64,000 nt of DNA from Erodium maritimum. Lineage: Eukaryota > Streptophyta > Magnoliopsida > Geraniales > Geraniaceae. The number at the start of each line of letters is the position of its first letter. Within the stretch, counting starts at the first letter, position 1. The stretch is taken from the NCBI GenBank assembly GCA_963921825.1, contig OY997589.1:76740523-76804522 (forward strand), in the 5' to 3' direction. Under the pieces are notes generated by a model that worked only from the letters and a program-made list of their open reading frames with translations, was not told the origin of the DNA and searched no databases. The position numbers and the translations under genes are program-made. Positions 56,079 to 64,000 of this stretch are shown here, piece after piece.

Positions 56079-57530
56079 AGACGGGGAAAATATACGCTAG
56101 GTATTTCTCATCTATGGATTAGTAAAAGTATTATTGAAATTTGTTGCTATTTTATTAAATCTTCATATTATCTGTGATATCAATATTGTCTCGCGAACCC
56201 TTCGAACCCTCAAATTGTAATCCTTGTCGTTGTCGGCGATGACTTTGGTGCCTTTGACCCTCGTTGCCACCGTTGGGCCTCCCCATTCTCTATTTTCATT
56301 TTTTTTTCTCGGTAGATCTAGCTCTGCAGATTTGGCCATTTGGTCGTTGACTGTTCTCTTTCGTCGTCCAACGTGTGGAGACATGCTGCGCTCGGTTGGG
56401 TCTAGCTCCTTCTCCCTTTGGCCAGAGCCGGCATATGTTCGTTAGAGTACGGCTCCCTCTACTACATCCTGGCCGGGGTTGCTCCCCCACCGTGCACCCT
56501 TGTTGTCGGACCTAATCCCCCACCCATGTCTCATACTTATCGACCAAAGCTGGTACCTACTACGACTTGGTTGTTTGAGATGTGTTCTTCAACCTCGTCT
56601 TGGTCCTCCGAGGCCTTGCCGAAAACAACCTCGGTATGGATTTGGAAGCTCTTCGACTCGATGCTACCGCAAAGTTTCGCACTACGGTTGGTTTGTGTGG
56701 TCCAGTGTCTTGCTTTGGGGTCATGTTGTTCGGTGGTCTCCCGTCGACGCCGACCCGATATGGAAGGTTTCTACTTACCTACAATTGCCTAATTAGTTTT
56801 TTTTTTTGAATGCACTGTTTTCCCCTTAGATTGGAATCATGTTTGATCTTCATTGTTCTCGTCACTTAGGTGATTGAGGCTTTCAGTTAGTTTTGGTGTT
56901 TGCCTTCGACGAGCGGTTATAGATCTTGATAGCTATATTTGAAGACTCTCGTATTCGGTTATAGGGGTTATAAAGTTTTCGGAGGTTTTTGGGCTTTCGG
57001 CCTATCTCTGTCGTTATCTGGTGTTGGTGGTTTATATGTCGGTGTTCATACAAGTCTTTGAGTTGGAGCTCCCGATGAGATATGGTGTTCTTTACATACA
57101 CTGATTAAGTCTAGGAGGGTATAGAGTTTTGAGCTTCATGGTTGTAAAATCTAGGTTTTAGGCCTTTTTATTGTGTTTTGTTTAGCCCTTTGTTTGGTAC
57201 ATTGTGTTTGTTGTTACCTTCGAGCTTCTTGGTTGAAAAATCAAGTTTGTTAGACTTTTTTAGGTAACTTTGTACTCACCCCTTGTTGTGTTTGTAATAC
57301 TTTTTGTGCTTCATGGTTGTAAAATTTAGGCTATAGACCCGTTTTAGATATGTTGATTGGGTCCGATGTCCTGATTTGAGGTGACATGTTTAGCATGCTC
57401 TAGGTTGTAAGTTTGTTTGGTTGGCCTTCGGGTCTTATTGTTAGTTCCTTTGAGAGGTTTGTTCCTCTTGCCATATAACTATACTTCATGGTTCAGGATC
57501 TATAAATCAATTGCTTATATAAAAAAAATT
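56079..57530 (+). mobile_element. LINE-like debris with A-rich tail
   Basis: Frames at 56418-56809 overlap each other and match nothing known. From 57120 on, T/G-rich sequence with recurring CTTCATGGTTGTAAAATCTA or TTTA ends in ATCTATAAATCAATTGCTTA, then TAT and eight A (57521-57529), like a plant LINE 3' end. Confidence 0.45.
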
Positions 57531-57539
57531 GTGAAGTCT

Positions 57540-58400
57540 AACGTAACCATATATTAATAAAGGAATAAAACAAGATTCAAAGTGGGAAAACCAAGTACCA
57601 AACAGAAAAGTATTGAAAAACAGGTTTTAACATCATGGGACAAATAAAATATAATGTTAATTCTCAAATGCTTCATTAAGATGTTCAAAGGGAGGTGGTG
57701 TGATAACATCCTAAGAAACCGGTACAACAAGTCCAAACGGGAAGCTAGGACAGAGCAGGCCCATTTCAAGAGTGGTGTTGAGGCGGGCTGTATACTCTCC
57801 TAAGGAACTAGTGTGCGTCCTCCTCCTTTAAATGATAAAGTAGGGCTCAAAGAAAGCGAGAGTGAAACCATTTCCACCATACATCCATTCAGGCGATGTT
57901 GTTGGCCGACACCCACTGCACAACGAAGTCCTCATTGATTAAGGCGAGTGTGCTTGTTGCCCCCCCAGTGTTGCTCGGTGTGCTCCCTCTCTAACTCTTA
58001 TAACTGGATCTCTCCCTCTAGACACTTCTTACCACCTATCGGCAAGAAAGACGTAGCTAATTACCAAACGCGTCCTAGTCTTCCTGAGATTATCCGGATC
58101 TCCCTATCACTAGATAACCCCTGATGCTTGGATAGGGAGACGTATTTGTCAGAAGGGTCTCCGTCCCCACTTCCGATCCCAGATCCTCCTCTCAAGGTAA
58201 ACTTCTTGATCTCGGGCGCCACTCTCGGCCCTCTCCACCGCCGTGTAGCACCTCTCTCGGTCGGAGCACTACATGGAACTCTAGACTCCCCACCGAAATT
58301 AGGCAGATCTAACCGCTCACCGCCGTAACACAATCCCTCACCCTTTTCGGCCTCGATCCCTGATGAGGGTAAAATTATCCTATTTAATTTGACCATTTTA
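57540..58400 (-). pseudogene. LINE ORF1-like debris, second copy
   Basis: AGTGTGCGTCCTCCTCC, AAACCATTTCCACCATAC and GTTGCCCCCCCAGTG at 57810-57975 match blocks in the LINE ORF1 debris at 36990-37220. Minus frame 58396-58061 (KFTLRGGSGIGSGDGDPSD) is Gly-rich and may be the ORF1 tail. The identity is inferred from that shared sequence. Confidence 0.45.
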
Positions 58401-60392
58401 AAATATTTTTTCCTTGTTTGTGTCCTGTTTTTATATTTTTAATAACTGCGCAAAGCCTCATTCATTTTCGATATTTTTTGATATTTTTCAAATGTTTCAA
58501 AAATATTCATCATTATTCTCATTTTATAGGCCTCGAGAAAATAAATATATTGTCGTAAGAATTAGGTTGATCGCAACACAAACAAAGCGGAAATGAGTGA
58601 AAAAAGCTTAGAGTTGAAAATGAAAAAAGCTGCTCCCGAGCAGGCCACGTGGTACAAACAGAGAGCACCATGTGGTACTCCTATCCTTGTCCTGATTCGT
58701 TCTTGCAGCAGCAATCGGTAAGATTGTGTGTCTTAGGGGCTCAGCCATTAGATTCTCTGACCGAATGCTAGCAACCCATTTCCTTTAGCTGTCTGTCGTA
58801 GGATGTTTGCCAACTTGATTTGACGCGTCAAGAGGTTGGTTGCATGCCCTTTCCCTGGTTCTGCCTACACCGGATTCCTCGCTCCAGTTGATGCTCTCCC
58901 CTATCGTTTCAGTGCATAAGAAGTGGATAAAAATTAGTCTTTTGTCTATAAATAGAGCTAGAGAGATATTTTGGAAAATTCTGAGATCAGATTTTTCATT
59001 GCACAATTAATTTCAAGATATTTTTATTTTGTTGTTGTTATTCTTCTTCTCTCTTTTGTTCTTGCTTACTCTTCAATCTTAAAATAAGTTCTACCATCTA
59101 AGGCCATAGTTTTGACGATCTAAGGAGGTTTCAAGCATTCATGAGCCTCCCATCATCTCCAATTTCTCCATTTTCATGTGTTGAAGCTTTGGATAGTTGG
59201 AGATGGTGAGTTTGCAAGCTAGAGGAGATTTTGATTGAGTTTCTAAACCCAATCCTGGTTCTAATCTCTATCTTTCTCTAGATTTGTTGTAAAGTTAGGT
59301 TTTTTGGTATGTTTGAGAAGTGTTTTGAATCCATGACCTTGGATTTGAATCCTTAGACATGAGTATTATGTAAATATCGATTTCCTTTGAGTTAATGCAT
59401 GATTTGATGGTTAATTTGGGTTTGGTAATGTTATTTTGCATGTTTTGGGTTTGTTGAGCTCTATTAGCATCTAAATTGCTTGTATGCATATTTATCTATA
59501 TTTAAGCTACTTGATGTTTATGCATGTTTCTCGTACTTTGTGTTTGAATTATCATGTTTTTGAACCCGATTTCATGTACTAGCTTTTTCGTCTCCTGGGG
59601 TATATCAAGTTCTAGGTTAGAGTTGGTAAAAATATCATCTTTAGTCAGTTAGTGAACGTATCTAGGATGTCTCGCATTCACATGTCTAGATTTCCTATTG
59701 ACAAGATAGAAATATGCTAGGTTGTCTTTCTCAATTCTGTGTTTCAAGTCGACCGAACGATTTAGTAATTTCCATAATTGTTGTGTGCGCTATATGTAGA
59801 TCGATATTTGAAGCGATCTATGATTCGATCAAGAGTTGATTTGAGATTCACTTGTATAGAATTTACTTACACTTGTGTATTACCAGAATATCGTGATTCG
59901 ATATTGTATGTAGTTCTCTTTGACTATCAGTGACAATACTTATCGTGCGTTCGGTAATTAAGATGTTGAATTAGGCCTAGATAAGTAGATTCATCGAGTA
60001 TTTTAGATATTACTTGTGCTTGCGTATTACTAGAGTCTCGTGATTTTTTACTCTGTGTAATTCTCCTTGGTTATCGATAATCATCTTAATCACTGGTGCT
60101 CGATTTTCAGGATGTTGAACTAGGCGTGGCTAAGTAGATTCGTTGATTGATTTAGAAGCTACTTATGCTTGTGTATTATCAGAGTTTCGTGATTCATTGC
60201 TTTATTTACTTCTCCTTGATGATCAATGCATTAGGTCGTTAGGATGTTGGACTAGGAGTAGCTAAGTAGATTAGACGAGTGGTGTAGCTATCTCTACTTG
60301 TAGTAGTTGCTAGTGAGAGTGACATGCATTAGTTGTTGTTATCTCTTATTCGAGGGTTGATCGAGCTTTGCTCAAGATCATAGAGCTACACC
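58401..60392 (+). mobile_element. LTR/leader-like sequence with tandem repeats
   Basis: No gene. TCTATAAATAGAGCTAG at 58947 is a good TATA box. It is followed by a long T-rich untranslated region in the manner of a plant LTR and leader. Three diverged tandem units lie at 59871-60310. The affiliation is inference. Confidence 0.45.
59871..60310. repeat. Three diverged 147-149 bp tandem units
   Basis: Each unit contains CTTGTGTATTACCAGA, TCGTGATTC, a CTCCTTG block, GGATGTTGAACTAGGC and TAAGTAGATT. Units start at 59871, 60018 and about 60167. Confidence 0.8.

Positions 60393-60478
<86 letters not shown>
60393..60478. repeat. Long TTA microsatellite
   Basis: About 86 bp of uninterrupted TTA/ATT units, some 28 copies. 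It should be highly length-variable between individuals. Confidence 0.98.
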
Positions 60479-62340
60479 GCTTTTGTCGATGATTGGTGGT
60501 ATGCATATTGGTTCAGGCGATGATCTTATGCTCTCTCCCCGTGACTAATATGTGGTTGATTTCATGATACTACATATATAGGAACTTAAGTGTTCTAAGA
60601 CCATAAGGAAAACATTTATTGATTTGGGTTATATACTTTTTGGTACCCTTATGTTCCGTCCACGAACGATTTGGTACCCTTTTGAATTTTTATTCCAATT
60701 TGGTACCCTTACGTTTGGCCCACGAACGTTTTGAGTTAATGGGGTTAAAAAACTAACAGTGTAATGTGAAATAACAATTTTACCCTTATATTTATTTAGT
60801 TGACTTTTGACTTTAATGTAAAATGACCATTTTACCCTTATATTTTTTTAGTATATAGGAGTTTTATTAGATAAGAATCAAAGGTACAAACGCAGCGAAA
60901 CCATAAGAGCTGAAATGCACGGACAAATAGAATTAATCAAAACAAAAGGATGAGAATTGAGTCTTGACCCACAAGTACTAGACGCTAGCCATATAACAAA
61001 AGTCTGGTTAATTTAGGGACAATCTATCTTTGGATAGTCTCCTCATGGATGACTACTCATCAACTGCTCGTTAGAATCACTTCCTAACTCGACCTGAAGA
61101 TTCACACACCAAATGATATATAGTGTTGGAGAGATAGGTGGGCATCTAGGAAGAACACCAGGGAGTAGGGAAACCATGATGTCGGGTTGACACAGATCTT
61201 GGCAGGGCGAGGTGTTCTCATACACCAGGACCGTCTCTACACATTTAGTGGCCTTGGGCGAAAATTTTAAAATGGACCTTTTAACAATAAAGAGGGATAC
61301 ATTATTTCAATAATTTTTTGTTATAAATTTATCTAAAGCCCCTTTTATGAATTTATTAAAGCTTCAATTTTTTTCTTCAATTTTTTAAAACCAGATTCAT
61401 GCTTTCTATGTGACATTTTTTCTACATAATAAACTTAGCACAAATTAAAAGATAAAACCTGATATAAAGAAATTTACGAAGTGTGTCTAAGATCTTGCTT
61501 AACACCTATAATATATATACATCAACAACTAAACATATAATATATCTTTTAAACATGAATATGTAACCAATAAGTCCAATGTTCAAAATTATTGAAAACT
61601 TACAAACTAAATCACTGACAAACTCAAGCTAAGTATAGAATTTTCATTGTAGAATGTTATAAACTATAAGAAAAATTAATAATAAAAAATTGAACTTTTT
61701 TGATAAGCAGTAAAAAAAATTGAACATTTTTTTTGATAAGAAGTAAAAAAAATTGAACATAAATCGACTATTAACATTACTAACCTTGTATTGGAGATTG
61801 TTCTTCGTGTTTGTATTTGTTCTCTACAACCAAGATAAGATATATCATATAGTGATAGAAGATAATTTTTTTAGAACAAACTAGAATTTGAGAAGGAAAT
61901 CATAATAAAACAATAGAGAATTGGGAGAAGAAAGATTAGAACTGGTGATGAATCTAAACCTAAAACTATTCTCATACTTATACATGATTTGGAAGAGAGA
62001 GAAATACCACAATAATGAAATTAGGGAGAAGGAAAGTTGTATTTTGGAAACACAATTCTAATATGTTTTTGAAAAAACTCTATTATGTTTTGGAAATAAT
62101 ATTTATCTGGAAAATATAGTCGGTCGAAATTGGACGTGTACAGTCGGTTACAGTTGAAATTAAGGTTAAATATTGAAACTTACTCTTAACTGTTGGTCAC
62201 GGACACTATACTACATAACGTTTCAAAATGACAAATGCACTACCTTAAGTATTGGTCACACGATTCTCTTAATAAAAAATGGACATGATATTCCATTCTG
62301 TCATAAGACCTCATGTGTCATTTAATGGATAATAAGATGA
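60479..62340. other. AT-rich stretch with MITE-like pieces
   Basis: 60638-60860 repeats TTTGGTACCCTTA-type blocks and ACGAACGATTTGG / ACGAACGTTTTGA, the style of a foldback MITE. CAGGACCGTCTC with GGCCTTGGGCGAAAATTTT at 61227 resembles a hAT end. 62230-62260 shares GGTCACACG-type sequence with the NPH3 intron insert. No gene is supported. Confidence 0.4.
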
Positions 62341-62344
62341 TGAT

Positions 62345-64000
62345 TTTACCAAAATAAGCCGGTCTTTGTTCATGAAGGGAAATGTTGCTTTCAAGCTTAG
62401 TAAGGCCAAATATCACAAGGTTCGTTTTTTGATGTTTGTGAACTTCACGTTCAAAGGAAGATATCTCGTTTCTGTGCGACTTGTGGCTCATCTCGGTTGC
62501 TTATGAGGGATGGATCTTTGGTTGATCGGGCAGCTCTTCCTGTTTGGAAAAACCAAGCCGGTGTTCAATCGTTTCAAAAAAATCAAGTTGTCACTGTAAA
62601 ACGTTCATTTGCAGGTTCAAGCAAAGTGGCTTTGGCCGCTGATTTTACAGAGTTGTCAGTACTCTCTGATCGTATGGTGGTTCCAGACCATGTTCCCAAT
62701 TCTACAAAATCAGTGTTGAGGCTCCATTATCCAATGATGTCTCAGGTTCATCAGTAGCTTCAAGCAATGAAGCAGTTGCTTTGGATGCTGTTTATAAAGA
62801 TGGGTCGTTACTCTTTGATCGCAGGGTGGTTTTAGACTCCGTTTTCACTTCTGTAACATCAATGAAGGCTCCACCATCCAAGGAGGTCTCGTGTACAAAT
62901 ATTTTCGTATACAATGTGCCTTATACTGCTTCGGACGATTGGATTTGTTCTACGTTTGGAGTTTTTGGCGAGATTTTTTCTGCCATTGTTCTCAAACATT
63001 CTAATATGAAATGCATATTCTTTGGTTTTGTGGATTTTCAGTCCTCACTCTTTTCCCAGAAAGCCATTGATGCTTTAAATGGGTTTAAATTTAATAAGTT
63101 GTTTAGGCCTTTGCTCGGTCCAAATCAGAATCGTTTTCGGCCAAAGAAATTTCTGGCCAAAAACAGAGTCTTGTCAATTGTGTTGATAATGCAAAACAGA
63201 GTTGTAGTAGTGTTTCAGGCTCATTGGTTTCACAGAAAAAAAGGTTTAAATGGAAGGATGGGATGTTGTTGAAGCTATTACTGAACACTGATCGGAATTT
63301 CACCTCGGTGTTCGACTGGTTGTCGGGGATGGTTCGGACGCAGATCGCATAGTATCCGTATCGTAATCTTTGCGATCCTCCATATCCTTTTTCGAAAGAT
63401 GATCACGATTCAGTTCCCGACGTTTCGGATGACACGACTCAATCTCTCGGCTGTGGTGAAGCCCAATCTGTGAATTCTTTGGGCCGCGTGTTGTTACTTG
63501 ATGGGCAAGAAACACAACTTACGGATGGTTCAGGTGCTGGTTTGAAGTCGGACGTAACTGAGGTGGATTTGGTTGAATCTCAATCTGTGGGTTGTTCTCA
63601 ATCAAAGCAGGCTTTCTCCTCAATCTGTTCAGGCTTCGGAAGATCAGTTTGTTTCTCTTTTGGCTATCGAGAATGAAGTACCGGAGGCTCCGATGGAGGA
63701 GGAAAAGGAAACCAGTCCGTGGAAGGACGTCCTCCTTCAACCTCCCTCTTGGTAGAGTCGACCTTCCACCTATACTGTTGTTACTCATTCGAGAACTCAT
63801 TCGCTGAGTCTGGAACATGCCATTAAGTCGGCTCCGTCCGTTTCGGTTTTATGGAAATTGTCTCACAATGCTTAGAAGAATTAGTTGGTTTTGTTCATGT
63901 TTTACTTGTTTGTTTCTGTTTTTGGGGATAAGGTCTGACCTTATAGCTCCCCCTTAGCGGAGTTCCTTTGTAAGCGTGTTAATAGTCTTTTGACCTCTAG
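62345..64000 (+). pseudogene. RRM-type LINE ORF1 relic (runs to the window edge)
   Basis: Open pieces in shifting frames: 62497-62757 (WKNQAGVQSFQKNQVVTVKR), 62781-63272 with an RRM (RNP2 IFVYNVPY, RNP1 FFGFVDF, then AIDALNGFKFN), and 63470-63755 with acidic stretches (EAPMEEEKETSPWKDV). VLSDRMVVPDHV and LFDRRVVLDSVF look like an internal duplicate. From 63890 the sequence is T-rich with AAGGTCTGACCTTATAGCTC, like a 3' UTR of a plant LINE. It could also be a decayed host RNA-binding gene. Confidence 0.55.

Noticed and set aside
56418..56809. Three overlapping plus frames of 75-124 codons
   Set aside because: They compete in different frames, no motif, set in LINE-like debris.

Overview
The window is nuclear DNA from a flowering plant, almost certainly a eudicot. 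Supporting signs are introns with GT-AG borders, an AT-rich background, 2.7 kb Ty3-type LTRs primed by initiator tRNA-Met, L1-type LINEs, PIF/Harbinger, hAT and CACTA transposons, and two plant gene families. I cannot name the species.

Only two host genes look intact. One is the cytosolic iron-sulfur assembly factor DRE2/anamorsin on the minus strand (15213-18534, eight coding exons, 274 aa, every cluster cysteine present). The other is a BTB/NPH3-family ubiquitin-ligase adaptor on the plus strand (31698-33741, three exons, 506 aa). A broken RNase T2 (S-like RNase) gene lies at about 44.66-45.07 kb. Nearly everything else is mobile DNA in nested layers.

Layout. 1-9565: a Ty3-type retrotransposon on the minus strand (3' LTR cut by the window edge, PPT, decayed gag, PBS, full 5' LTR) with no recognisable pol. 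A related 2.68 kb solo LTR with a perfect 5 bp target duplication sits inside it. 9566-14378: an older LTR-like remnant with a 34 bp repeat, a LINE ORF2 relic (minus) and a PIF/Harbinger transposase pseudogene (plus) whose terminus is split by a hAT MITE. 15.2-18.7 kb: DRE2. 19.4-20.8 kb: a foldback element full of TGATAAA repeats. 21.2-24.0 kb: a second solo LTR. 24.0-26.1 kb: Harbinger ORF1 relics. 26.3-29.25 kb: a hAT relic. 29.5-30.0 kb: a CACTA end. 31.7-33.7 kb: NPH3 gene. 34.8-36.5 kb: another Harbinger ORF1 relic. 36.8-40.4 kb: LINE debris, partly as an inverted pair. 40.9-45.8 kb: a CACTA end, three MITEs, a retroposon tail and the RNase T2 relic. 45.87-54.81 kb: a nearly full-length L1 LINE split by a Copia-type solo LTR and by an ORF1-only LINE in the opposite orientation. 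55-64 kb: retroposon debris, LTR-leader-like repeats, a long TTA microsatellite and a decayed RRM-type LINE ORF1 that runs off the window.

The most unusual signal is in the LTRs. Two independent solo LTRs carry, at the same offset from the LTR start (about 0.9-1.02 kb), four 14 bp palindromes of the type TCACGGATCCGTGA spaced exactly 35 bp apart. The third, more diverged LTR has a different C/G-rich repeat array at that same offset. This looks like a position-conserved module, possibly regulatory.
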